Below, in pieces: positions 16,157 to 24,748 of a DNA stretch of 64,000 bases. Every line of letters starts with the position of its first letter. Position 1 is the first letter of the stretch. The position numbers and the translations under genes were made by a program. The stretch comes from an uncultured Lachnospiraceae bacterium (GTDB lineage Bacteria; Bacillota; Clostridia; Lachnospirales; Lachnospiraceae): the NCBI GenBank assembly GCA_910589105.1, contig CAJUST010000006.1, forward strand, positions 49,086 through 113,085, given 5' to 3'. The notes beneath the pieces were generated by a model, which worked only from the letters and a program-made list of their open reading frames with translations, did not search any database and was not told where the DNA came from.

Positions 16157-18160
16157 ATGTTTCAAAAATTAGATAAACACCGTCTGCAAGCTTCTTGCGT
16201 CACAGCCATGTTGCTGTTATTACTGTTAATATCCGTGAAACACCTTATGCTTCCACAAGAAGATTATGTTGGAAATTTGATTTACAAGTATCAGGCAACG
16301 CCCGTGATGGAATATGCGTTACTGTCAGTTTTAATATGCGGCATAATTGTATGGAAAGGCAAGATCAAGGACAAGCGGTTGTCAAAAATAAGCGCAGTCC
16401 TGTCTTTTTGCATTATGCCGTTTCTGGCTTTTTATGTATTCGAAAGGATTTCGGGTAATTTTCATACGATAATGGAAAACCGGATCGAGATCACGATATT
16501 GAATCTATGTATTTGGCACTTGCTTTATGCGGTTGTATTTGCGGTAAGCAACCATATTCGGATTACGCTGCTTTTGACAAATTCCGCCATATATCTTCTG
16601 GCAGTGGCAAATGCGTTTGTGGTTCAGTTTCGGAAACAGCCGATTATGCTTATGGATATAAAATCTTTTTTCACGGCGATGTCAGTGGCGGGGGAGTTTC
16701 AGTACCATCCAACTATGGAAATGATTCTGATGGGTCTTTTGATTCTTCTTTGTAATTTATGGATCATAAAGATGGATTTTAAATTTTCCGGCTGGAAAAA
16801 AAGGGCGTCTTATATCCTTTTCACAACGGGGTGTACAGGTTTTCTTTTTTATGGTATGCTAAAAGGCGATTTACTGGAAAAGGCAGGTTTTACAGGATTG
16901 AACTTTTTCCGGTTTGACTTAACGTATCAGACAAGCGGCTATCTGTTGAGCACAGTAGACAGCCTCCGTTATCTCTATGTGGAAGAACCCGAAGGATATT
17001 CTGTGGAGCGTGTAAAATCTATTGCGGAAAACGCAGGCAGGGAAACGGTGAAACCCCAGCGTCAGCCCAAGAATCTCATTGTGGTGATGAATGAATCATT
17101 TTCAGATTTATCGGTATTGGGAGAGTTTCAAACCTCAGAGCCAATGCTGCCTTACTTTTCGCAAATGACAGACGAAGCTGCTAAAGGCTATGTGTATACT
17201 TCCGTTTTTGGCGGGGCAACGGCAAATTCAGAATTTGAATTTTTAACGGGAAATTCTATGGCGTATGTCCCTGCAGGGACGGTGGCATATCAAATGTATG
17301 TAGATGAAGGGGATTCTTCTATCGTATCTATATTAAAAAATAACGGATACCGGACAGTGGCTTACCACCCGTACCGGAAGGATAACTATAACCGCCCTTC
17401 AGTTTATCAAATTTATGGATTTGATGAATATTATGGCAGGGAGGATTTGAAAACAAAAAAACTCCGTAAATATGCTTCCGATCAATCCAATTATAAGAAA
17501 ATCATTCAGCTTTATGAAGAAAAAGCAGAAGGTGAAAAATTATTTTTATTTAATATTACTATGCAGAATCATGGAGGTTATGACGAAGAAAATTATGAAA
17601 GCTCCGTTTCACTTACAGAGTATGCTGGCCAATTTCCTCAAACAGAGCAGTTTTTAAGTTTAATGCAAGAGTCTGACAAGGCATTTCATGAATTGTTAGA
17701 GTATTTTTCACAAGTGGAAGAAGATACTGTGATTCTCTTATTTGGAGACCATCAGCCGAGTTTAGAAGATGATTTTTATGAACAGGTTATGGAACCGGAA
17801 ACGCCGGAAAATTTTCTAAGCCGTTACCAGAAACGTTTCCTTACTCCTTATGTCCTATGGGCGAATTACGATTTAAAGGCAGAGGAGGAGAAGTATCTTA
17901 GCCTTAATTATCTTGGAAGCTATCTGTTAGATGCAATCGGATTGGAGCTTCCGGTTTATAACCGTTATTTGTTAAATCTTCAGAAAAAAATTCCCGCAAT
18001 TAATCTGAATGGGTTTTTGGACGAAACCTATCAAATGCGTGGGCTGCCGGGAGACGGGGAATATCAGGAATTGTTACAACAGTATCAATTTTTTCAATAT
18101 CATAATATGTTTGAGGACAAAAGACGGATAAAAGAGCTATTTGAACTGACATCTCGATAA
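16157..18160 (+). CDS. LTA synthase family membrane phosphotransferase
   Basis: 667 residues: five N-terminal transmembrane helices (about residues 10-215) and an extracellular alkaline-phosphatase/sulfatase-fold domain. NLIVVMNESFSDL supplies a metal-binding acid, GATANSEFEFLTGN contains the threonine that forms the glycerophosphate intermediate in LtaS, and the later AYHPYRKDNYNRP, FNITMQNHGGY and LFGDHQP (conserved D and H) complete the site. LtaS and relatives transfer glycerol-phosphate or phosphoethanolamine from lipids to surface polymers. It may decorate the polysaccharide made here or polymerise a teichoic acid. It is followed 10 bp later by a nucleotidyltransferase. Confidence 0.85.
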   Translation: MFQKLDKHRLQASCVTAMLLLLLLISVKHLMLPQEDYVGNLIYKYQATPVMEYALLSVLICGIIVWKGKIKDKRLSKISAVLSFCIMPFLAFYVFERISGNFHTIMENRIEITILNLCIWHLLYAVVFAVSNHIRITLLLTNSAIYLLAVANAFVVQFRKQPIMLMDIKSFFTAMSVAGEFQYHPTMEMILMGLLILLCNLWIIKMDFKFSGWKKRASYILFTTGCTGFLFYGMLKGDLLEKAGFTGLNFFRFDLTYQTSGYLLSTVDSLRYLYVEEPEGYSVERVKSIAENAGRETVKPQRQPKNLIVVMNESFSDLSVLGEFQTSEPMLPYFSQMTDEAAKGYVYTSVFGGATANSEFEFLTGNSMAYVPAGTVAYQMYVDEGDSSIVSILKNNGYRTVAYHPYRKDNYNRPSVYQIYGFDEYYGREDLKTKKLRKYASDQSNYKKIIQLYEEKAEGEKLFLFNITMQNHGGYDEENYESSVSLTEYAGQFPQTEQFLSLMQESDKAFHELLEYFSQVEEDTVILLFGDHQPSLEDDFYEQVMEPETPENFLSRYQKRFLTPYVLWANYDLKAEEEKYLSLNYLGSYLLDAIGLELPVYNRYLLNLQKKIPAINLNGFLDETYQMRGLPGDGEYQELLQQYQFFQYHNMFEDKRRIKELFELTSR

Positions 18161-18170
18161 GGAGGTTTTT

Positions 18171-19091
18171 ATGGTAAAAACGACACTATTAATTATGGCG
18201 GCAGGCTTAGGCAGCCGATTTGGGGAAGGGATTAAACAGTTAGCGGCAGTAGGTCCAAGTGGGGAAATTTTAATGGATTATTCCATTTATGATGCAATAG
18301 AGGCAGGCTTTCATGAAGTGGTTTTTGTGATCCGCAGGGATTTAGAAAAGGATTTTAAAGAAATTATAGGCAGCCGGATTGAGAAAATAATCCCAGTGAA
18401 ATACGCATATCAAGAGCTAGAGAACCTCCCGTCCGGTTTCCATGTCCCAAATGGCCGCGCAAAACCATGGGGAACGGGGCAAGCGGCGCTTGCGGCAAAA
18501 GATCTGATTCAAAATCCTTTCGTTGTCATAAATGCAGATGATTATTATGGCAAAGAATCTTTTGTGAAACTGCATGACTATCTTGTCGCGCATACAGAGA
18601 TAACGCCGGATTTGAACGATATTTGCATGGCGGGGTTTATTTTAAAAAATACGTTAAGTGAAAATGGCGGCGTAACAAGAGGCGTATGTGAAGTGGATCA
18701 GAATGGAATGCTTATAAAAGTCGCAGAGACTTATGAAATTAAGAGAAAAGACGGCAGTCTTTTGGCGTTAGACGAAGCCGGAAATTCTGTTGCGGTAAGC
18801 GAAGATCAATATGTTTCCATGAATATGTGGGGGCTGAAACCAGAGTTCTTTGAAGAATTAGAAAGCGGTTTTGAAAAGTTCTTGAAAGAGTCCGGGTCCG
18901 GCAATCTTAAGTCGGAATACCTTCTTCCGGCAATCATCAATGGGCTGTTGCAAGAGAAACGGGCGGCAGTGAAAGTGTTAGAGACGAATGACAAATGGTT
19001 TGGCGTAACGTATCAGGAAGACAAACAGAGCGTAATCGATTCGATTCACCAATTGACCGCGCAGGGCGTGTATCCTGCAAAATTATTCTAA
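18171..19091 (+). CDS. sugar-phosphate nucleotidyltransferase
   Basis: 306 residues, NTP_transferase fold. Pyrophosphorylase signature LLIMAAGLGSRFGEGIKQL at the N-terminus, then GPSGEILMDYSIYDA and VINADDYYGKESF with the metal-binding aspartates. Similar proteins in clostridia are annotated only as NTP transferases; the nucleotide (UTP, CTP, GTP) and the sugar phosphate are unknown. AAGGAGG site 6 nt before the ATG. It is tightly linked to the LTA-synthase-like gene, so it might activate the group that this enzyme or a nearby glycosyltransferase uses. Confidence 0.8.
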   Translation: MVKTTLLIMAAGLGSRFGEGIKQLAAVGPSGEILMDYSIYDAIEAGFHEVVFVIRRDLEKDFKEIIGSRIEKIIPVKYAYQELENLPSGFHVPNGRAKPWGTGQAALAAKDLIQNPFVVINADDYYGKESFVKLHDYLVAHTEITPDLNDICMAGFILKNTLSENGGVTRGVCEVDQNGMLIKVAETYEIKRKDGSLLALDEAGNSVAVSEDQYVSMNMWGLKPEFFEELESGFEKFLKESGSGNLKSEYLLPAIINGLLQEKRAAVKVLETNDKWFGVTYQEDKQSVIDSIHQLTAQGVYPAKLF

Positions 19092-19115
19092 AAATGAAAG
19101 AAAAGGAGTACAGAT

Positions 19116-22004
19116 ATGCAAAAGAAAAAAAACAGCCGTTTCCAATTATTTGCAGCGGCTATTCTTGTTTTAGCGGGAATTATTATGGCCGCGCCGCAAT
19201 CTGACACAGTATATGCGCAAAGCCAGCCCGTGTCTGTGAGTTCTTGCAAACTGACGAACAGCGCAAGTAAACTGACAGTCAAAGCGAAAGTGAAAACAAA
19301 AACAAGCGCAATGGGCAAAAAATTATACTTATTAAAGCTCGACGCCAATGCCTCTGAGACGGGAAAAACAGGGGCAAAAAGCATTGCTTCCGTAAAAACC
19401 AAAAAAGGAACGGTTACTTTTAAAGCAGAATATGACAGTTCCATGCTGTTCCAGAAATTTGCAGTTGCCTATAAAAAGGGCGGCAAATATACAATCGTCA
19501 GCGATGTAAAATACATCACCAATCCGGAAGCGCTTGCGACATTTAAAGGCAAAGGCCCTGCGGCGTCTTCCAAAAAAGGCCTTCAGGTAGAAGACGTGGA
19601 AGATTCTTTAGAGCTTGGGACACAGCATGCTGTAATCAACTGGACATTAAATTCTATTATGAATGAGAAAGCCGCAAACAAAATCGCTTATAAATATAAA
19701 AATAAAACATATTATTTTGACAATGACCAGCTTATCAGAAACGATGAGGTGGTGCGTAAATATAATGCGGAAGGCGTACGGGTAACGATTATCCTGCTAT
19801 TGCCCAAAGATTCTGCCTCCACAGGCACTGCGGCGATGCAGTTTGGCGGGTATACATATACACTGTATTCTTCAATTAAAACATCAACGTCAAAAGGATG
19901 CCGGGCGCTGGAAGCTGTCATGTCCTTTTTGGCAACGCGGTATGGCGAAAAAGAAAATTTAGTCTGCGGCTGGATAATAGGAAATGAAGTAAACAGCGCC
20001 TGTGTCTGGAATTACGGCGGAAATAAAAGTTTAGACAGCTATATGGAAAATTATGCAAGGACGTTTCGGATTTGCTATAACGCAGTAAAAAGCGTCAATA
20101 AAAATGCAAAAGTCTATATTAGTTTAGATTATAATTGGAATGTGGACGCCGACGGTTCTGGCAAACGATATTTTACGGCCAAGGCGACATTGGATAAATT
20201 CTATGAAAAATTGAAAAGTAAGGGAAAAATCAATTTTCAGATTGCGTACCATGCGTATCCTCAGGGTATGAGCGACCCTGTATTCTGGGACGATACGCAG
20301 GCGGCAAATTCAACAAATGCGAAAATTATAAATTTTAAAAACATTAAAGTCTTGACGAAGTATGCAAAGAATAAATTTGGGAAAAAATGCACGATTATGC
20401 TTTCCGAACAGTCCTTTAACTCAACAAAAGGAGAGGCTGTGCAGGCGGCGGCATATGCTTACGCATATTATATCAGTGAAAGCAACAGCATGATAGAAGC
20501 CTTTATTTATGGCAGGGAATTTGACCATCCATCAGAAATGAACCTTGGCTATCATTGGGGCCTGTGCAACAACTGGCGGCAAAAACGTTTGATATGGCAT
20601 GTGTTTCAATATATTGATACGAAAGAATCCTTTAAATTTACCGATCCACTGCTTTCCTATACCAATATTAAAAAATGGAATAAAATCAGCGGTTTCAAAA
20701 AATCAAAGATAACCAAAATGAAATCCAAGCTAAACGTGGCAGAAATCACGGGAATTGAACCGGAATCGACAACAAGCCTAAAGATACAGTGGGAGAAATT
20801 AAATACCGGAGATGGATATGAAATTTACCGGAATGGACAGCTTATAAAAACGATTTCCGGCAATACTACACTTAGCTATACGGATAAAAAATTGACAACA
20901 GGAATCAGCTATCAATATAAGGTGCGTATGTATAAAGAAGCGCCGCAAAAATCAAACCCTGACAAGAGGGAAAAACTGTATGGGGAATTTTCACCGGCTG
21001 TGTCCGCCATCGTATCCACAGGACAGGTTGAAATTAATGATGATAACAGTTCCGTCACCGGAAATGTAATCAAAGTTGCATGGAAGAAAATGTCAGACGT
21101 TTCCGGGTTTGAGATTGTCCGCTCTACGCAGGAAAATGGAATATATGTAAAAGTTGGAACCGTAGATGGAAGCAAAACATCTTATTCCGACACTGCTCCG
21201 GTATCCGGAGTCACTTATTATTATAAAGTGCGCGCATATGTCACGGTAAATGGAACCAATTATTACGGAAAATATTCAGAACCCATAGATCAACTCTCAA
21301 GGATACAATTATCCGTAAAAATAGAAAATGGAAAAGTGGCGCTTAGCTGGACAAAATGTCAGAATGCGCTCAAATACATTATTTATGTTCAACCGCAGAA
21401 TGAAAGTAACTATAGAAAAATTAAAACAGTGACAGATCAGCTAACCTATAGCTGCAATAGCTATGAAGATAAAAATGAAACAAACAGCCCGACATATTAT
21501 TTTATGAACGGAGTGGAGTATTCCTTCCGCGTTAAGGCAATCCTTTCAATGGAACCAAAAGTTTACAGTAAATACTCAAACGAACCTTCTATTACGATTA
21601 ATGCTTCTGTGAATCCGGTAGGGATTGACGAAGAAAGCTTATTTGATACCGAGACGACAGAAACAGAGCTTCCAGATGCCGGACAGGATAATTCAGGTCA
21701 GGAAAGTCCAACCGATACGGAAACGACAGAAGGGACAGAAGATAAAACTCCGGAAACGGAAACCGCAGATGAAGCAGAAGATAAAACTCCAGCTATAGAA
21801 ACGACGGAAGAAACAGAGCCAAAGGCGCCAGAAACGGAAGCTATAGAAGGAATAGAGCCAGAAGCGCCGGATACGGAAGCCATAGAAGGAACAGAGCCAG
21901 AAGCGCCGGATACGGAAGCTAAGGAAGGGGCAGAATCAAAAGAGCCGGATACAAACGCCAAGGAAGTAACAGAACCGAAAACGTTTCAATCATTTACCGT
22001 TTGA
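19116..22004 (+). CDS. secreted DUF5722 TIM-barrel protein with FN3 domains and Glu/Pro-rich repeat tail
   Basis: 962 residues. Signal peptide (residues 1-33, ending TVYAQS). A Ser/Lys-rich beta domain follows to about residue 150. Then a DUF5722 barrel (about 155-530) in which Glu291 (WIIGNEVNS) and Glu431 (MLSEQSFNS) stand where the acid/base and nucleophile of clan GH-A glycosidases stand. Three FN3-like domains follow (about 545-835). The tail (about 840-955) is made of acidic Thr/Glu/Pro repeats of about 15 residues (TEAIEGTEPEAPD type). No LPXTG or membrane anchor is visible at the end (FQSFTV). It may trim or remodel the glycan produced by the surrounding genes; that is inference. Confidence 0.75.
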   Translation: MQKKKNSRFQLFAAAILVLAGIIMAAPQSDTVYAQSQPVSVSSCKLTNSASKLTVKAKVKTKTSAMGKKLYLLKLDANASETGKTGAKSIASVKTKKGTVTFKAEYDSSMLFQKFAVAYKKGGKYTIVSDVKYITNPEALATFKGKGPAASSKKGLQVEDVEDSLELGTQHAVINWTLNSIMNEKAANKIAYKYKNKTYYFDNDQLIRNDEVVRKYNAEGVRVTIILLLPKDSASTGTAAMQFGGYTYTLYSSIKTSTSKGCRALEAVMSFLATRYGEKENLVCGWIIGNEVNSACVWNYGGNKSLDSYMENYARTFRICYNAVKSVNKNAKVYISLDYNWNVDADGSGKRYFTAKATLDKFYEKLKSKGKINFQIAYHAYPQGMSDPVFWDDTQAANSTNAKIINFKNIKVLTKYAKNKFGKKCTIMLSEQSFNSTKGEAVQAAAYAYAYYISESNSMIEAFIYGREFDHPSEMNLGYHWGLCNNWRQKRLIWHVFQYIDTKESFKFTDPLLSYTNIKKWNKISGFKKSKITKMKSKLNVAEITGIEPESTTSLKIQWEKLNTGDGYEIYRNGQLIKTISGNTTLSYTDKKLTTGISYQYKVRMYKEAPQKSNPDKREKLYGEFSPAVSAIVSTGQVEINDDNSSVTGNVIKVAWKKMSDVSGFEIVRSTQENGIYVKVGTVDGSKTSYSDTAPVSGVTYYYKVRAYVTVNGTNYYGKYSEPIDQLSRIQLSVKIENGKVALSWTKCQNALKYIIYVQPQNESNYRKIKTVTDQLTYSCNSYEDKNETNSPTYYFMNGVEYSFRVKAILSMEPKVYSKYSNEPSITINASVNPVGIDEESLFDTETTETELPDAGQDNSGQESPTDTETTEGTEDKTPETETADEAEDKTPAIETTEETEPKAPETEAIEGIEPEAPDTEAIEGTEPEAPDTEAKEGAESKEPDTNAKEVTEPKTFQSFTV
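21730..21985 (+). repeat. in-frame tandem acidic repeats in the DUF5722 protein tail
   Basis: Imperfect units of about 45 bp that encode ETEAIEG-EPEAPD-type peptides. The units at 21835-21970 are nearly identical in DNA, including the phrase CCAGAAGCGCCGGATACGGA twice. Such arrays can change copy number. Confidence 0.7.
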
Positions 22005-22075
22005 CATTAAAAAGAAATGAAAAAATGAAAGTTAGAACCTACAGAAAGGCGAAAAAATATCCGATAAAACAAAAA

Positions 22076-22193
22076 GGGACAAAACTATAAGGTCAGCGCA
22101 AAACAATAATAGGATCAGGAAAGCCGGCGGACATGCGCAGGATATTGTAAAATGAAGTCTGCCGGCGCGCCTTATCCAGACTGGCATAGTCCC
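22076..22193 (+). ncRNA. candidate structured leader RNA
   Basis: Three nested helices can be drawn: GGGAC (22076-22080) with GTCCC (22189-22193); ATAAGG (22087-22092) with CCTTAT (22170-22175), extended by CGC/GCG; and GCCGGCGGAC (22123-22132) with GTCTGCCGGC (22157-22166). The 228-bp gap between genes holds no ORF of note. I do not recognise a known riboswitch class. The structure ends about 38 bp before the next start codon, suggesting a cis-acting leader. Confidence 0.35.
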
Positions 22194-22231
22194 GCGAAAT
22201 ATAAGTTTCCAAAGGCAGGTAGAATCGGAAT

Positions 22232-22666
22232 ATGCGAAAAAAAACATTCTGCATAGTGGCAGCTATTTTCTTTGCATTGGTGGTTTTGGGACAGCTTGAT
22301 TCAGTCAGTATGGCGTCCAGTTCCCAAACGGCGGCGGTTTTAAAAGGATTGGGCGCGCAGCCCGCGTTACAGGCCGTAGATAATATAGAGGACTTGGCTG
22401 ATTTTCTCAGTCAGGCGGAAACGGACAATATTTCGTCTTCTATTCAGGAGGCTGTGCGGGGAACGCCTCTTTTGCTATTTCTTCTCGCATGGCTGTTATT
22501 TGTTTTTTTACTGCCCGCAAAGCGGCAGTCCCAAAAGAACGGCGTCCTGTTCCAAATATTTCAAATGATAACTTATATTCACTGGATAGACGGAAAAAAG
22601 AAACCTTCTGTTTTGACTGCAGACAAGATCAAAACAGGAGGTTATAAGAATGGCGGTAGGAAATAA
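22232..22666 (+). CDS. small secreted or membrane protein of unknown function
   Basis: 144 residues. N-terminal signal/anchor helix (about 5-25), an outside segment with many Ser, Gln and Asp (30-78), a second helix TPLLLFLLAWLLFVFLLPA (about 79-97) and a basic cytoplasmic tail. No family recognised. Its 3' end overlaps the response regulator gene by 17 bp, so translation is probably coupled. The ribosome site is weak (AGGCAGGT about 12 nt upstream). It could be an input or accessory protein for the regulator, which has no kinase gene beside it. Confidence 0.6.
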   Translation: MRKKTFCIVAAIFFALVVLGQLDSVSMASSSQTAAVLKGLGAQPALQAVDNIEDLADFLSQAETDNISSSIQEAVRGTPLLLFLLAWLLFVFLLPAKRQSQKNGVLFQIFQMITYIHWIDGKKKPSVLTADKIKTGGYKNGGRK

Positions 22667-23360
22667 GTTTAAAATATTATCCATTGATGAAGAAAAGGAA
22701 GTGCAGTATTATTTAAAAAAAACATTTACCCAAAAAGGATATAAATGCTATACAGCCCAAACAGGAATAGACGGGATTACGCAGATGGTAAATATCTGTC
22801 CCGACTTAATCCTGTTGGACGTAGTCCTTCCGGATATGGACGGGATTACTCTTATAAAAAAAGTCCGTAATCTTACGGATTCCCCGTTGATTGTGGTTTC
22901 CACAAGGGCAAAAGAGCGGGATAAAGTCGTAGCGCTGGATGCCGGAGCTGACGACTATATTACAAAGCCGTTTGGGATAGAAGAACTTTTGGCGCGTATC
23001 CGATGCGCATTGCGTTACCGGAAGAAATATGGCGCAAAATCCATCTATCAGGCGAATAGCCTGAAAGTGGATTTTGAAAGACGAATGGTGCTTCATGATA
23101 ATACGCAGATACATCTGACTCCGGTGGAATACCGCATAGTGGAATACTTAGCCAGAAATTCCGGCAAGGTTATCACCTATCAAATGTTATTGGAACGGAT
23201 TTGGGGTCCGTATACATTTGGGAACAATAAAATTCTCCGCGTCAATATGACGAATATCCGCCGGAAAATAGGAGATAACCCGTCAGAGCCGAAATATATT
23301 TTTACAGAATCCGGCGTGGGTTACCGAATGACAGAGTCCGAATCATCAGAGTGGGTGTGA
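22650..23360 (+). CDS. OmpR-family response regulator, KdpE-like, orphan
   Basis: 236 residues. Receiver domain 1-125 with phospho-acceptor Asp in LILLDVVLPDMDG and the conserved Lys in DDYITKPFG; the acidic pair near the start is DE (ILSIDEEKE). Winged-helix DNA-binding domain about 140-232 (LTPVEYRIVEYLARN, RVNMTNIRRKIGDNP, GVGYRM). The block STRAKERDKVVALDAGADDYITKPFGIEELLARIR is very close to KdpE, the potassium-stress regulator, but no kdpFABC or kdpD is present in the window. AGGAGG precedes the ATG. Its 3' end overlaps a minus-strand small ORF by 40 bp. Confidence 0.9.
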   Translation: MAVGNKFKILSIDEEKEVQYYLKKTFTQKGYKCYTAQTGIDGITQMVNICPDLILLDVVLPDMDGITLIKKVRNLTDSPLIVVSTRAKERDKVVALDAGADDYITKPFGIEELLARIRCALRYRKKYGAKSIYQANSLKVDFERRMVLHDNTQIHLTPVEYRIVEYLARNSGKVITYQMLLERIWGPYTFGNNKILRVNMTNIRRKIGDNPSEPKYIFTESGVGYRMTESESSEWV

Positions 23361-23470
23361 TGCGATGATTTCCGTAAAAACACATCGTAAATGTTCCACC
23401 CAAAACTAACGAGGATAATCAGAAAACCGGAAATGGCGATAAAATAATCCAGCCCGCTGTTTAAATCCAT
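23321..23470 (-). CDS. 49-residue single-helix membrane miniprotein, convergent with the response regulator
   Basis: Small ORF with an excellent ribosome site (GGGAGG, 8 nt before the ATG at 23470). Product: a short polar start, a hydrophobic helix FIAISGFLIILVSFGW and a tail rich in His, Ser and Asp (SSHHTHSDDSDSVIR). Its last 40 bp are antisense to the end of the KdpE-like gene. I do not recognise the family. Size and layout resemble small membrane regulators such as KdpF, but there is no direct sequence evidence for that. No clear promoter was found upstream. Confidence 0.5.
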   Translation of the reverse strand: MDLNSGLDYFIAISGFLIILVSFGWNIYDVFLRKSSHHTHSDDSDSVIR

Positions 23471-23651
23471 AAAAACACCTCCCTGCCGCAATAGTTATTT
23501 CATATAACGGGAATTATAACGGATAAATCCGCAAGGGGAGGCGTAAGAAGCGAAAATTCATAAAAACCATACAAGAACAAGGCAAACCATAACGCTTTTT
23601 TAGCGGGAATGATGCTGTTTGATTAAAAATATTTTTAGAGAGCGAAAGAGA

Positions 23652-23693
23652 CCGTAAGAAAAATAATGTTTTTTATTTTTCTTACGGTTTTTT
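23652..23693 (+). terminator. strong intrinsic terminator
   Basis: Perfect 15-bp stem CCGTAAGAAAAATAA (23652-23666) and its complement (23673-23687), loop TGTTTT, followed by TTTTTT. It insulates the next operon. The stretch 23471-23651 shows no other gene. Confidence 0.9.
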
Positions 23694-23724
23694 GCTGCAT
23701 CCGGCCGCATTTGCTATGCTGTAT

Positions 23725-23753
23725 TTGACATAAATCCCAATAGAAGGTATAAT
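23725..23753 (+). promoter_or_regulatory. consensus sigma-A promoter of the polysaccharide operon
   Basis: TTGACA (23725-23730), 17-bp spacer, TATAAT (23748-23753): an exact consensus match, 45 bp upstream of the first gene. It follows directly on a strong terminator. Nothing comparable was found before about 40.7 kb, so it probably drives the whole 23.8-40.7 kb gene run. Confidence 0.92.
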
Positions 23754-23797
23754 AATATGGTTTATATTACAGGTTTTACCAAATTTAGGAGTGGACT

Positions 23798-24748
23798 ATG
23801 AGACTGACGGCAATTATCCCGTGTTACAACGAAGAAGCTGTTTTACACATATTCTATAGAGAAATGCAGCATATTATGGCTTCTATGCAAGAGGTTGATT
23901 TTGAGCTTATATTTGTCAATGACGGTTCAAAAGACAAAACGCTCTCTGTCCTAAAAGAGCTTGCATCAAAAGATAACAGCGTCAAATATCTTTCTTTTTC
24001 GCGGAATTTTGGAAAAGAAGCTGCGATTTACGCAGGCTTAAAATACTCTGGCGGAGATTTAACGGTCATTATGGACGCTGATTTGCAAGACCCGCCTTCT
24101 ATGCTTCCAGAGATGTACCGCGCTGTCGTAGAAGAAGGTTATGATTCTGTTGCGACAAGACGCGTAAACCGAAAAGGCGAGCCGCCGATCCGTTCTTTCT
24201 TTGCAAGGCGCTTTTATCGGATTATGAACCGGATTTCGAAGGCTGACATTGTAGACGGCGCAAGGGATTTCCGCATGATGAACCGCGCTTTTGTCGATGC
24301 GCTTTTGTCGATGGGAGAATATAACCGGTTTTCCAAAGGGTTATTTGGCTGGGTTGGATTTCAGACAAAGTGGCTGGAATATGAAAATGTGGAACGCGCC
24401 GCAGGGGAAACGAAATGGTCTTTTTGGAAATTGTTTTTATATTCGATAGATGGGATTGTGGCATTTTCAACGCTCCCATTGTCAATTTCGGCGGTATTAG
24501 GCGTAATGATGTGCGTTGTGGCAGTGTTTGCGATTCTTTTTATTATCGCGCGGCAGCTTCTCTATGGCGGTTCCGCGTTTGGCTGGCCGTCTATGGTTTG
24601 CATTATTATATTTATCGGCGGAATACAACTTTTCTGTATGGGAATATTAGGCTCTTATTTGGCAAAAACTTATCTTGAAGTAAAAAAACGCCCAATTTAT
24701 ATTTTAAAAGAAACAAATGCGGATTTACGCTATGGAGAAGAAAAATGA
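23798..24748 (+). CDS. polyprenyl-phosphate glycosyltransferase, GtrB-like GT2
   Basis: 316 residues. GT2 domain with AIIPCYNEEAVL, FVNDGSKDKTL and MDADLQDPP (DXD), the SFSRNFGKEAAIYAGL motif typical of GtrB/YfdH/CsbB, then RDFRMMNR, and two C-terminal helices (about 232-255 and 264-290). It should put glucose or a similar sugar on undecaprenyl phosphate. The GtrA-type flippase gene overlaps its end by 4 bp, the classical GtrA-GtrB pair. AGGAG site 8 nt before the ATG. First gene of the long operon. Confidence 0.9.
   Translation: MRLTAIIPCYNEEAVLHIFYREMQHIMASMQEVDFELIFVNDGSKDKTLSVLKELASKDNSVKYLSFSRNFGKEAAIYAGLKYSGGDLTVIMDADLQDPPSMLPEMYRAVVEEGYDSVATRRVNRKGEPPIRSFFARRFYRIMNRISKADIVDGARDFRMMNRAFVDALLSMGEYNRFSKGLFGWVGFQTKWLEYENVERAAGETKWSFWKLFLYSIDGIVAFSTLPLSISAVLGVMMCVVAVFAILFIIARQLLYGGSAFGWPSMVCIIIFIGGIQLFCMGILGSYLAKTYLEVKKRPIYILKETNADLRYGEEK

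Noticed and set aside
21698..21961. 87-codon Ser/Val-rich minus-strand ORF
   Set aside because: Pure mirror of the acidic repeat array in the DUF5722 protein gene; low-complexity shadow.
22017..22231. c-di-GMP-I (GEMM) riboswitch, prompted by AGGCAGGTAG near 22213
   Set aside because: The conserved GCAAACC and GGGACGCAAAGC blocks and the GAAA loop are absent at proper distances.
22032..22247. 71-codon minus-strand ORF in the 22.0-22.2 kb gap
   Set aside because: It crosses the candidate structured leader, overlaps the next gene's start, has no ribosome site and no family likeness.
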